A DNA stretch of 12,120 nucleotides from Actinomycetota bacterium. Its GTDB lineage: Bacteria; Actinomycetota; Coriobacteriia; Anaerosomatales; JAHIQC01. The position numbers and the translations under genes were made by a program. The notes under the pieces were generated by a model that ran no database searches, had not been told where the DNA came from, and saw only the letters and a program-made list of their open reading frames with translations. The DNA lies in NCBI GenBank assembly GCA_018902765.1, contig JAHIQC010000289.1, positions 1 through 12,120 of the forward strand. The letters run 5' to 3'. This document shows positions 1 through 7,229 of the stretch, piece after piece (within the stretch, counting starts at the first letter, position 1; every line of letters starts with the position of its first letter).

Positions 1-401
1 CAGTGATCTATGGCGCACAGTTCACGGGAGCGATCTGGTACCTCGCCTTGCTGCTACCAGGAGTGATCGTTTATGCAGTGTGCCAGCCGTATTCTCAGTT
101 CTTCTCTGGACAGCTCGGCAAGCCCGGCGTCACATCGAATCTCTCAGCAGTGATGATGCTTCTCAGCGCAGGTCTGTACATGACCTTGATCCCGAAGATG
201 GGCGCCAGTGGAGCTGCGATCGGATCGACCTTGTCATATAGCTCCGCATTGCTCGGCTATGCTTGGCTAATGCCCCGGGCCGCTGGGGTGACCCTGCGTG
301 AAATGCTCGTTCCCACACGGAAAGACTTCGCGTTGTACAAGTCAGTGGGAGTATCGGTAGTGAAGCGCGTGAAGCGCGCCACGCGCCATGATCAGGGATA
401 G
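1..401 (+). CDS. Wzx-type polysaccharide flippase, C-terminal fragment
   Basis: The gene runs in from the left edge, so its start is not in the window; about 132 residues remain. They contain roughly three hydrophobic segments: one around residues 9-26, then LSAVMMLLSAGLYMTLIP, then a glycine/alanine-rich helix with the GASGAAIGSTLSY pattern. Segment layout and the 'SGQLGKPGVTSN' loop resemble the last helices of oligosaccharide flippases of the MATE/polysaccharide transporter superfamily, which move undecaprenyl-linked repeat units across the inner membrane. The C-terminus is a basic cytoplasmic tail (VKRVKRATRH) encoded by a 9-bp tandem repeat at 360-377. Its end overlaps the start of the next gene by 14 bases, pointing to one transcript and coupled translation. 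A different MATE-like exporter cannot be excluded from this fragment alone. Confidence 0.8.
   Translation, partial: VIYGAQFTGAIWYLALLLPGVIVYAVCQPYSQFFSGQLGKPGVTSNLSAVMMLLSAGLYMTLIPKMGASGAAIGSTLSYSSALLGYAWLMPRAAGVTLREMLVPTRKDFALYKSVGVSVVKRVKRATRHDQG
360..386 (+). repeat. Tandem 9-mer and 7-bp hairpin just before a start codon
   Basis: GTGAAGCGC is repeated twice in tandem (360-368 and 369-377). Overlapping this, GCGCGTG at 365-371 pairs perfectly with CACGCGC at 380-386 across an 8-base loop. The stem ends one base before the ATG at 388 and occupies the place where a Shine-Dalgarno site would sit; none is visible there. It lies inside the end of the flippase gene, so ribosomes finishing that gene would melt it. 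The pairing is seen directly; a coupling role is inference. Confidence 0.5.
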
Positions 402-1170
402 CGAGGAGTCGCCGGTGCGGCCAATCAGGATACTGAACAGAATCACCCCGCCGTTTCTGTGGGATATCGCGAAGCGAGTGATCGGGCGTAGCGATGATGG
501 CACCGTGCCGTCCTTCTTGGACCCTTCAGTTGGTTCACACAGTCAATACGGCGAGGATCTGATCCTTGACGCGCTTCTTGGCAGCCCGGCGCTTGGCACC
601 TACGTGGATGTGGGGGCCAATGATCCGGCAGTACTCAGCAACACACGACGCTTCCATGAGCGTGGCTGGAACGGACTCAACATCGAGCCGAATTCCGAAC
701 TGTGCGCTGCTCTGGCCAGCGCTAGGCCTGGAGACATCACTCTGAATATCGGTATCGCCCCAGAAGCGGGGTCGTTGACCTTCTACAAGATGGATCCATC
801 GACTCTGTCGACATTCGATAAGGGCGCCGCAAGAGACAACCTGGCTCACCCGGGCGCGCGAATGATCGAGGAGGTCGAGGTGCTCGTGGAGCCTTTGAGC
901 CAGGTGCTCGATACGCATCTCGCCGGCAGAACAGTCGATTTCCTTTCCGTGGACACCGAAGGCCTCGACCTGGCCGTACTCCAGAGCAACGATTGGCATA
1001 AACACAGACCGCGGCTTGTGCTTGTAGAGGTCGCTTGGGAGGGGGCCGAAATCATTGAGTATCTAGGCTCACAGGACTACGCCTTCTTGTGGTCCAACGC
1101 CGTGAACGGCATATTCGCCGACGAGACCCTTTCCGGTGATGGCGCTCGAGCGGGAATCGCGCGGTCGTGA
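388..1170 (+). CDS. FkbM-family methyltransferase
   Basis: A 260-residue SAM-dependent methyltransferase of the FkbM family, members of which O-methylate sugars or polyketide hydroxyls. Visible motifs are SQYGEDLIL at residues 52-60, typical of the sugar-associated subgroup, the SAM-binding glycine loop VDVGANDP at 73-80, the acidic end of strand 2 (NIEPN, 98-102) and FLSVDTEGLD at 185-194, the family's second signature. The start at 388 overlaps the flippase end by 14 bases and has no clear ribosome site, so translational coupling is likely. Its stop overlaps the next gene by four bases (GTGA). The locus suggests methylation of a repeat-unit sugar or a nonreducing end; the acceptor cannot be told from sequence. 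Confidence 0.85.
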   Translation: MIRDSEESPVRPIRILNRITPPFLWDIAKRVIGRSDDGTVPSFLDPSVGSHSQYGEDLILDALLGSPALGTYVDVGANDPAVLSNTRRFHERGWNGLNIEPNSELCAALASARPGDITLNIGIAPEAGSLTFYKMDPSTLSTFDKGAARDNLAHPGARMIEEVEVLVEPLSQVLDTHLAGRTVDFLSVDTEGLDLAVLQSNDWHKHRPRLVLVEVAWEGAEIIEYLGSQDYAFLWSNAVNGIFADETLSGDGARAGIARS

Positions 1171-2171
1171 ACATGGCCCCGTATACAGACATTGAGGTGA
1201 ATCCCCCGGTGTCGACCGATTCCGATTGCCGGCCTCTGTTCGTGTACATACCGACCTACAACCGCCCGGACTCACTGAGGCGTCAACTCGCCTCACTAAG
1301 TGCACAGCGACCTGACTGGCCCGGTGGCATGAGAGTGCTGGTCAGCGATAATTGTTCCTCCGCGATTTCCCCAGATGACTTGGCGGCGGTCTCATCTGAG
1401 TTCGACGTAGATGTGCGCCGGAATGTGGGGAACATCGGCGGGAATGCGAATATCGCTCTGGGATTCGTGTTCGCACGGGAAGACGAATACCTATGGATAC
1501 TCAGCGACAACGATACAGTCGCCCCGACCGCACTCAGCTACCTCGCATCCCAGGGCCGTGTGGGTGACCCTGATGCGATAGTCCTCACCACGCAGTCGTC
1601 GGCACCCTCGGACTTCGTTCACGAGTGGACTCGCGCCTGGGATGACGTGCACGAGAACGGGCTGATTTCGAACGTGATATACCGATCATCGGTCTTCTCG
1701 GATCAGGCCGCGCTCGCGTTCTACTATCACAACACAAGTTTCCCGCATCTGTGTGTGTTGCTCGGGACTCTCAAGGAGCGTAGCTCATTGCGTTACAGGG
1801 TCCTTCCAAGCGCGGAAATCTTCGCGCCAGCCGGTGACCATGGAGAACAAGCGGGGGACTACTCGCTATCGTATGCCGGCATGCCCCAGCTCCTCCCGTT
1901 GCTCCCGCGGCGGCAGGCGCGCAAGTTCGCCAGGTTGTGGCTCCGAGAACAGGGCCTGGAATTCTTCAATCGGCGCACCGTACTTCCGGGCATACATTTG
2001 AGCAGCAAGGCGCATCTCAAGAAGTATGGGGGGATCCGGGCACGACTTCTCTTGTTCGCCCTTGAGATCTGGAGTGTCACGCTCGGCCGACTTGTCGCGC
2101 CGCTGGAGCGACTGGCTAGGCGCCTGCTCCCGGAGAGGTTCAAGCGCGCAATCCGTTCGCGCAGGTCGTGA
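1167..2171 (+). CDS. Family 2 glycosyltransferase (GT-A fold)
   Basis: A 334-residue glycosyltransferase that would transfer a nucleotide-activated sugar to the lipid-linked glycan on the cytoplasmic face. The GT-A domain opens with FVYIPTYNRPDSL (25-37), followed by VLVSDNCSS (57-65), the NIGGNANIALGF segment (89-100) and the metal-binding LSDND (112-116) in place of a textbook DXD. The C-terminal part carries a hydrophobic helix (around 293-312, LLLFALEIWSVTLG) and ends in a strongly basic tail (RRLLPERFKRAIRSRRS), which suggests peripheral membrane attachment. GTG at 1167 overlaps the previous stop in a GTGA junction; an ATG two codons later (1173) is an equally good start. Sugar specificity is unknown. 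It ends 7 bases from the stop of the convergent neighbour. Confidence 0.85.
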   Translation: MNMAPYTDIEVNPPVSTDSDCRPLFVYIPTYNRPDSLRRQLASLSAQRPDWPGGMRVLVSDNCSSAISPDDLAAVSSEFDVDVRRNVGNIGGNANIALGFVFAREDEYLWILSDNDTVAPTALSYLASQGRVGDPDAIVLTTQSSAPSDFVHEWTRAWDDVHENGLISNVIYRSSVFSDQAALAFYYHNTSFPHLCVLLGTLKERSSLRYRVLPSAEIFAPAGDHGEQAGDYSLSYAGMPQLLPLLPRRQARKFARLWLREQGLEFFNRRTVLPGIHLSSKAHLKKYGGIRARLLLFALEIWSVTLGRLVAPLERLARRLLPERFKRAIRSRRS

Positions 2172-2178
2172 AACGCGC

Positions 2179-2916
2179 CTAGTACTTCCGAAACACGCAG
2201 TCCACTTGGCTCAGACGCCAGGGAGTCCCGATCTCTGCCTGTTCGATGTCAAACAGGTAGGCCGGCGCGAATCCCAGCTCATGCATCGTCTGGAACAGCT
2301 GGATGTGGTTGCCCTCGCTGCGTTCGTGTCTCACGAATGACAGCTCAAGGATCACCGTGTCCACCATGGAGCTGAACGTCTCAGCTCCGCCTCGCAGCAC
2401 CTCGTTCTCAACGCCTTCGACATCGATCTTCACGAGGTCGATGTGCTTGATTCCTGCCTCGCGCACGAAGTCGTCCATGCGCACCAGTTCGATCGACTCG
2501 GTCGCGTTGCTTCCGATATGTGGGTTGGCTGCGTGGTAAGCCTCGCCGATCTCCATGAGGGAATTGGCGCCGTGATGCGACGAGAGGTGCAGATCCCCTT
2601 GCGTCTCCTTGTCGTAGAACCCGATCTGGTGGCCCCGGAAGCGACTCGCGAAACCGGCGGACTCGATGCGGGTGTTCATCTCGCCGAACATCTTGGTGGC
2701 AGGCTCGAAGCCATGAACCGTCGCGCGGGGGAACCACCTGAGGAAGGCGAGAGACAGATTACCTACGTTCGCGCCGACATCGAAGATGGTTTCCATGTCC
2801 TGATCCATGGACAGCAGGGCGCTGTACGGCCCGCTGTCATTGCGATGCCGAGACTCCCTTACTCGCCGCTTCAGTTCGTGCGGCAGGGCGTCTTTAAGTC
2901 GTTGCGCCAAGCTCAT
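2179..2916 (-). CDS. FkbM-family methyltransferase (second copy type)
   Basis: A 245-residue SAM-dependent methyltransferase with the complete FkbM pattern: TIFDVGANVGNLS (43-55) for SAM binding, HGFEPA (68-73) at the end of strand 2, and DLVKIDVEGVENEVLRG (160-176), the classic FkbM signature. The N-terminal 40 residues are charged. It differs clearly from the FkbM enzyme at 388-1170: it lacks the SQYGEDL lead-in and has the canonical KIDVEG rather than SVDTEG. The pair is therefore not a recent duplication and may modify different hydroxyls. Its ATG overlaps the upstream glycosyltransferase stop (ATGA), making it the last gene of the leftward operon. The substrate is not predictable beyond a probable surface-glycan sugar. 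Confidence 0.87.
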   Translation of the reverse strand: MSLAQRLKDALPHELKRRVRESRHRNDSGPYSALLSMDQDMETIFDVGANVGNLSLAFLRWFPRATVHGFEPATKMFGEMNTRIESAGFASRFRGHQIGFYDKETQGDLHLSSHHGANSLMEIGEAYHAANPHIGSNATESIELVRMDDFVREAGIKHIDLVKIDVEGVENEVLRGGAETFSSMVDTVILELSFVRHERSEGNHIQLFQTMHELGFAPAYLFDIEQAEIGTPWRLSQVDCVFRKY

Positions 2917-4127
2917 GATGACTCGCTTTCAGAAGTTCCGTTGTCGGTCGTGGCCTCGCGGGCCCGTGGGTTGTCCGCGTCCAGCACGCCCGAATATATT
3001 CCGAGGACTTGCGCGGCCACAACCTCGGGAGAAAAGCGCTCGCGTGCGTACTCGTGCAGCGCCTGCGGTTCGAACTCCGAGAAATGGTCCAACATCCAGT
3101 CTAACCCGTTGGCCATCTCGGTCACGTTGTCAGATTCGACGATTCGCCCGAGCTGAGGCGTCAGGAATTCCTCGGGGCCTCCGCAGCGTGTGGAGAGAAC
3201 CGGGCGTCCGCACATGAGTGACTCTGCTGCGGCGACCGAAAACGTCTCATGAGTGCTGCTGATGACTGAGAACGCGGCGGATGCCAGCAGTAAATGCACC
3301 TCATCCAGTGACTTGCGGCCCACGAACTGAACGAACTCGCCCAGGCCGAGCTTGCCGGAGAGCAGTTCTAGGCTCTGGCGGCACTCGCCGTCACCCGCGA
3401 GTTTGAGCACGAAGTCCGTTCTGGACTCCCTGAGCAGATCGATCGCGCGCAGCAACATATCGAGGTTCTTGGCCGGGCCCATGATGGAGACGTGTGCGAT
3501 CACATGAGGAGGCTCAGTAGCTGCTACGGTGGCCGGTGCGAGCGGCACCACGTTGGGAATGACGACCGGATCGACAGTGAGTCGCAACCGGCGAAGCCGC
3601 GAGGAGAGCAACTCGCTCACGGCGATCGTGCGTGAAGCGCCCAGTGCCAATGGGCGCAAGATGAGCGGAAGCATGCCCGGCGTTCGCACGAGCCGTCGCT
3701 TGCTGGAGGCCAGGTACTCCTCGGAATGCTCGGTTACTACGTAGGGGACTTTCAGGCGGCGCTTGATGTCACGCGCGATCATCGCGGCGGGGAAGAGCGC
3801 CTGCACGTGCACGATCTCAGGATCGCCCCATGACTGACGCAGCGCGCGAAATGCGACACGCCCAACCCGGCGGTAGCCGAGGAATCGGCTGACAAGGCCC
3901 GTGTCCCGGACGCCCGCACGAACCACAGTCACCCCGTCCTCGATGCTGAGAACCGGGGCGAACGAGGAGCGGCCCCACTCGACGTGCAGCACCGCGACAT
4001 CGGCGACCGCGGACAAAGCGAGCACCTGCTGCTGGATGAAGACGCCTGCAGTGGGGGAGTCTGCGCTCGGATACCAGCTGGCGATCACGAGGACCCGGCG
4101 ACGCGCGCTTGTGGGAAGGTCGGCCAT
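2913..4127 (-). CDS. Family 4 glycosyltransferase (GT-B fold)
   Basis: A 404-residue GT-B enzyme from the ATG at 4127. The N-terminal Rossmann domain starts RRVLVIASWYPSADSPTAGVF; the WYP..SP..G.F pattern is common in GT4 enzymes of capsule loci. TEHSEEY lies at 132-138 and the linker VIPNVVP at 189-195. In the C-terminal domain LKLAGDGE (241-248) precedes a perfect EX7E motif, E294 to E302 (HETFSVAAAES), which binds the nucleotide sugar and retains anomeric configuration in this family. An in-frame start exists at 4196, but it would run 67 bases into the preceding gene with an unrelated arginine-rich lead. The 4127 start lies two bases after that gene's stop, with GGAG 11 bases upstream. It would add one sugar of the repeat unit. 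Confidence 0.87.
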   Translation of the reverse strand: MADLPTSARRRVLVIASWYPSADSPTAGVFIQQQVLALSAVADVAVLHVEWGRSSFAPVLSIEDGVTVVRAGVRDTGLVSRFLGYRRVGRVAFRALRQSWGDPEIVHVQALFPAAMIARDIKRRLKVPYVVTEHSEEYLASSKRRLVRTPGMLPLILRPLALGASRTIAVSELLSSRLRRLRLTVDPVVIPNVVPLAPATVAATEPPHVIAHVSIMGPAKNLDMLLRAIDLLRESRTDFVLKLAGDGECRQSLELLSGKLGLGEFVQFVGRKSLDEVHLLLASAAFSVISSTHETFSVAAAESLMCGRPVLSTRCGGPEEFLTPQLGRIVESDNVTEMANGLDWMLDHFSEFEPQALHEYARERFSPEVVAAQVLGIYSGVLDADNPRAREATTDNGTSESESS

Positions 4128-4129
4128 CC

Positions 4130-5002
4130 CTACTGGTACTCCGCGTACTCGGCGGCAAGTGCTGCGAGCATGTCGTCCCAGCTTGGTGGCGTCCACGCGG
4201 CATGCTGCCTGAATCGGGTGCTGTCCAGCGAACGGTCGATGACCAGTTCGTTCGATGGTGTCAGATCCACCGTCCAGCCGAGGTGTTCGGCTAATGCTGT
4301 GAGCAGGGAGTGCTTATCGATCGGCTGTGCGGACACATGCCAAAGGCCGGACATGTCGGGGTCGGGTAGCACGACGTCACGGATGAGCTCCGTGAGCGCT
4401 TTGGTGGTCAGACCGCTGAAGACAGCCTTGGCAAATCCCTGAAGCGGTTCGCTGTGGTGGGCGGCGAACCAGCCCACGAGCCCGGTGGGATCGCCTAGCT
4501 GCCATCCGATTATCGATGTGCGCAGAGTCACCGCGTCGGATCGCTCAGTCACCTCGCCGAGGAGCTTGGAGCGTCCGTACAGGTCGAACGCGTCTGGCGT
4601 GTCGGTTTCGGAGTAGTTGCCTCTCGATCCGCTGAACACGCAGTCGGTGCTCACGTGCACCAGGCGTGCATCGTGGCGGGTGCAGGCGTCGGCCAGCAGA
4701 TGTGGCCACAGGCTGTTGACCTCGATGGATGCGATCGCGTCTTTCGAGTCGGCGCGCTGCTTCACGATACCGACGGCGTTGATCACCACGTCGGGACGCA
4801 CGTCGCTCACAAGGCGGTCGGCTTCTGACGAGTTCGCAGCGTCGAGTCCGGCCAGTATGCGCTCCGTCGGCACACCAAGGTCGGGCAGCGCGCCGGGCGT
4901 GCGGCAGGCACCCCACACCTCGAAGTCGGGGGCGAGCACGCGAATCGCCTCGTGACCCAGCATCCCGCTGGCACCGACCACGAGTATCCGCGGGGTGCTC
5001 AC
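4130..5002 (-). CDS. RmlD/WbvR-like nucleotide-sugar reductase (SDR)
   Basis: A 290-residue extended short-chain dehydrogenase. NAD(P)-binding GASGMLG is at 10-16, HVSTDCVFSG at 116-125 and the catalytic Tyr/Lys pair in LYGRSK (Y142, K146). This resembles RmlD (dTDP-4-keto-rhamnose reductase), but the neighbours are UDP-GlcNAc enzymes, not RmlA/B/C. By analogy with Vibrio cholerae O37 WbvR it probably reduces the 4-keto group of UDP-2-acetamido-2,6-dideoxy-L-hexos-4-ulose. CapF/WbjC, which does this job in UDP-L-FucNAc synthesis, is about 370 residues with a C-terminal cupin; this protein is too short for one. That favours UDP-L-RhaNAc as product. GTG at 5002 overlaps the epimerase stop (GTGA). 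Family is sure; substrate is inference. Confidence 0.82.
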   Translation of the reverse strand: MSTPRILVVGASGMLGHEAIRVLAPDFEVWGACRTPGALPDLGVPTERILAGLDAANSSEADRLVSDVRPDVVINAVGIVKQRADSKDAIASIEVNSLWPHLLADACTRHDARLVHVSTDCVFSGSRGNYSETDTPDAFDLYGRSKLLGEVTERSDAVTLRTSIIGWQLGDPTGLVGWFAAHHSEPLQGFAKAVFSGLTTKALTELIRDVVLPDPDMSGLWHVSAQPIDKHSLLTALAEHLGWTVDLTPSNELVIDRSLDSTRFRQHAAWTPPSWDDMLAALAAEYAEYQ

Positions 5003-6075
5003 GCTATCCCCAGTACGATCCTCGCGACGACATCCGAGACGTTGTCGGCGAGGTACTCGGCCGGTGGTGTCCAGCTACCCGCTGATCGGACAGCCAGATC
5101 TACTGCAGGCAAGATTCGGTCGGCTTCAACGCCCGCGAGTATGTTGCTCCCGCACTCGATGGTCTCAGGGCGCTCAGTGACATCACGCATCGTGACAGTG
5201 GGAACGCCGAAGATGCAGCATTCCTCCTGTACGGTGCCGCTGTCGGAAAGGACGCAGAACGCCTCTTTCTCGAGCCGCACGAAGTCGAACAGACCCAGTG
5301 GCGGAACGAACGTGATGCGGCCCGCATCGATCCCGTGCTGCTGCATCTTATCGGCGGTTCGTGGGTGCAGCGATGCGAGCATGGGCATGTCGTACTTCTC
5401 GATGACTTTGTTCAGCGCTTCGATGAGCGAAGCGAGACGTTCAGGATCGTCGGTCGTCTCGGCCCGGTGGGCGGTGACGAGGAAGTACTTGCCCGGCTCA
5501 AGGCCGAAGGTCGTGAACGGGTCGGCCGCTTGGATCTGCGGCGCGTAGTAGTCGAGCACTTCTTTGATCGGGTTGCCCGTGACGAAGATCCGCTCGCGCT
5601 CTATGCCCTCACGCACGAGGTTCTCGGCACTGCGATAGGTGTACGGCATAAGCACCGAGCTTGAGTGGTCGATGACGCGCCTGTTGACCTCTTCGGGAAC
5701 GCGGTCATCGAAGCAACGGTTGCCCGCTTCCATGTGGCACACACGGATTCCCATGCGTTTGGCCACGAACGCCGCAAGCCCGGTATTGGTGTCGCCCAAG
5801 ATAAGCACGGTATCGGGTTTCTCGGACAAGAACAGCGCTTCGCACTTGGCCATGATCTGGCCGATCTGATCGGCGAATCCATCGCCGCGCACGTTCATGA
5901 ACACGTCGGGCTCGCGAACGCCGAGCTCATCGAAGAACATGCCGCTCAGACGTTCGTCGTAGTTCTGCCCGGTGTGCACCAGCAGGTGGTCGCAGGCACC
6001 GTCCAGCGCATCGATCACGCGCGCGAGCCGAATGATCTCCGGTCGGGTTCCCAGCAAAGTGATTACTTTGGTCAC
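4999..6075 (-). CDS. UDP-N-acetyl-hexosamine 2-epimerase (WecB/CapG/WbvD type)
   Basis: A 358-residue non-hydrolysing 2-epimerase with a GT-B-like fold. The opening TLLGTRPEIIRL (6-17), GDTN (94-97), HMEAGN (114-119), PEEVNRRVIDH (127-137), TAHRAE (201-206), SDSGTVQEE (277-285) and TERPE (300-304) cover the active site and UDP-binding loop of WecB. The acid/base positions known from E. coli WecB are occupied (D95, E116, E129, H203). Placed between dehydratase and reductase it is best read as CapG/WbvD-like, inverting C2 of a 6-deoxy-L-hexosamine rather than making ManNAc, although a WecB role remains possible. The start is GTG, its G shared with the preceding TAG (TAGTG), with GGAGG four bases upstream. 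Confidence 0.87.
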   Translation of the reverse strand: MTKVITLLGTRPEIIRLARVIDALDGACDHLLVHTGQNYDERLSGMFFDELGVREPDVFMNVRGDGFADQIGQIMAKCEALFLSEKPDTVLILGDTNTGLAAFVAKRMGIRVCHMEAGNRCFDDRVPEEVNRRVIDHSSSVLMPYTYRSAENLVREGIERERIFVTGNPIKEVLDYYAPQIQAADPFTTFGLEPGKYFLVTAHRAETTDDPERLASLIEALNKVIEKYDMPMLASLHPRTADKMQQHGIDAGRITFVPPLGLFDFVRLEKEAFCVLSDSGTVQEECCIFGVPTVTMRDVTERPETIECGSNILAGVEADRILPAVDLAVRSAGSWTPPAEYLADNVSDVVARIVLGIA

Positions 6076-7130
6076 TAGGCCTCCAAGTAGCGCTGGCCGA
6101 TGAGCTCGGGGATCTTGGTCTCAAGGAACCGGGCGAGAGCGTCGTGGTCCATGAGCGCGAACTCGGAGCTGTAATCCCCCACGAGTGCCGGCGTCTCGAC
6201 CGGCCCGGCTAGCTCGGGCAGCATCGGTCGCATCGCGTAGTAGCCCTCATGTCCGGCGATCGTGCGGGTGGCTTCTTCCTCGGAAAGGAGGATCTCGTGG
6301 ATCTTCTCTCCGGGGCGGATCCCGGTAACGATCGTTTCCATATCACGGTCGCCGATGAGATAGGCGGCCAGATCGGTCATCTTGGCGCTCGGGCACTTGG
6401 GGATGTAGGTCTCGCCGGGCGCACCCGCGCGAACCGCGGCGAAGATCGTGTCCACGGCGTCATCGAGCGTGAGCAGGAAGCGGGTCATGTCGGTTGTTGT
6501 GATGGTCACCGGGCCGCCCGCTGCGATCTGATCGAGGAACAAGGGGACCACGGAGCCGCGTGAGGCCAGAACGTTGCCGTAGCGAGCCGCGACAAAGCGC
6601 GTCGCGGGAGCACGCAGGTTGCCCTCGATGTAGACGCGCTCCTGGATCGCCTTGGTCATGCCCATGACGTTCACAGGCTTGCAGGCCTTGTCGGTGGAGA
6701 TGCCCACGACTGTCTCGACGTTCAAGTCATGTTCGGCGATCGCTCGGACGAGGTTCTCCGCGCCTTGGATGTTCGTGCGGACCGCCTCCCAAGGAGCGTA
6801 CTCGCAGCTCGGGACCTGCTTGAGGGCCGCTGCCGAGAAGACGATGTCAGCGTTCTTGGCTGCGAACAGCAGACTGTGGTAGTCGCGAACGTCGCCGATG
6901 ATGAACCGCAAGGCCTGCTTCGAGTTCTCGAAGATGACCTCATCGGTGGCGGTGCTGCGCTGGATGAAGTCCAACCGCATGTAGTGCTGCTTCGCCTCAT
7001 CACGGGAGAAGACGGTGACGCTTTCCGGTACGCCCTCGGTGCCAGATAGCAGTCGACGGCACAGCACCTGTCCTAGCGAGCCGGTCCCGCCTGTGACGAG
7101 AATCCGCTTACCTTCAAACAGTCCGGACAT
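6075..7130 (-). CDS. UDP-GlcNAc 4,6-dehydratase/5-epimerase (CapE/WbjB/WbvB type)
   Basis: A 351-residue SDR enzyme of the polysaccharide-biosynthesis (FlaA1/CapE) family. It should convert UDP-GlcNAc to UDP-2-acetamido-2,6-dideoxy-4-keto-hexose with C5 inversion. The NADP loop is TGGTGSLG (13-20), followed by SAAALKQVPSCEYAPWEAV, STDKA (145-149) and NVMGMTK (154-160). Met156 stands where ordinary SDRs have the catalytic tyrosine. This Tyr-to-Met change is known in the CapE/WbjB branch, whereas PseB/FlaA1 enzymes keep Tyr, so the protein sits in the L-FucNAc/L-QuiNAc branch. An in-frame start at 7160 would give a glycine/arginine lead; 7130 is chosen because GGAGGT lies three bases upstream and the protein then begins MSGLFEGKRILVTGG. 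First gene of the leftward operon. Confidence 0.88.
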   Translation of the reverse strand: MSGLFEGKRILVTGGTGSLGQVLCRRLLSGTEGVPESVTVFSRDEAKQHYMRLDFIQRSTATDEVIFENSKQALRFIIGDVRDYHSLLFAAKNADIVFSAAALKQVPSCEYAPWEAVRTNIQGAENLVRAIAEHDLNVETVVGISTDKACKPVNVMGMTKAIQERVYIEGNLRAPATRFVAARYGNVLASRGSVVPLFLDQIAAGGPVTITTTDMTRFLLTLDDAVDTIFAAVRAGAPGETYIPKCPSAKMTDLAAYLIGDRDMETIVTGIRPGEKIHEILLSEEEATRTIAGHEGYYAMRPMLPELAGPVETPALVGDYSSEFALMDHDALARFLETKIPELIGQRYLEA

Positions 7131-7133
7131 GGG

Positions 7134-7139
7134 ACCTCC
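7134..7139 (-). promoter_or_regulatory. Shine-Dalgarno site GGAGGT fixing the dehydratase start
   Basis: On the minus strand GGAGGT is followed after three bases by ATG at 7130. It is among the strongest ribosome sites in the window and decides against the longer in-frame start at 7160. Confidence 0.75.
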
Positions 7140-7162
7140 GCGTTGTCGTCCATAACCCACTC

Positions 7163-7191
7163 AGTATATCCGTACTCATAGGAATCTCCCA
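7163..7191 (-). promoter_or_regulatory. Candidate promoter for the leftward operon
   Basis: On the minus strand TATACT (7168-7163) matches a -10 box at five of six positions. A 17-base spacer back leads to TGGGAG (7191-7186), a poor -35. The predicted mRNA would start near 7156, giving a leader of about 25 bases that contains the GGAGGT site. The -10 call is reasonable; the weak -35 suggests an activator or a non-housekeeping sigma factor, or that the promoter lies elsewhere. Confidence 0.4.
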
Positions 7192-7229
7192 CGCGGCCGT
7201 TGGCGCAGTTCAATGTCGCCGACGTGGGA
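7187..7229. promoter_or_regulatory. Nested inverted repeat in the divergent promoter region
   Basis: TCCCACG (7187-7193) and CGTGGGA (7223-7229) form a perfect 7-bp inverted repeat with a 29-base gap. Inside it GGCG (7202-7205) and CGCC (7217-7220) form a second pair around 11 bases. The outer arms touch the predicted -35 of the leftward promoter on one side and abut the -10 of the rightward promoter on the other. Neither predicted transcript contains both arms, so a DNA-level operator is more likely than an RNA structure. No regulator gene is adjacent. Confidence 0.4.

Noticed and set aside
535..1005. Minus-strand 156-residue open frame opposite the first FkbM gene
   Set aside because: It is a shadow of a clear FkbM gene, with no recognisable motif and no ribosome site of note.
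2443..3156. Plus-strand 237-residue open frame opposite the second FkbM and GT4 genes
   Set aside because: It spans two well-supported minus-strand genes and shows no protein-like motifs; long shadow frames are expected at this G+C.
4128..4196. Longer start for the GT4 gene at 4196
   Set aside because: It would overlap the reductase by 67 bases with an unrelated basic lead; 4127 fits the family and the operon spacing.
7131..7160. Longer start for the dehydratase at 7160
   Set aside because: GGAGGT directly before 7130 and the family N-terminus support the shorter form; the extension would also overlap the predicted transcription start.
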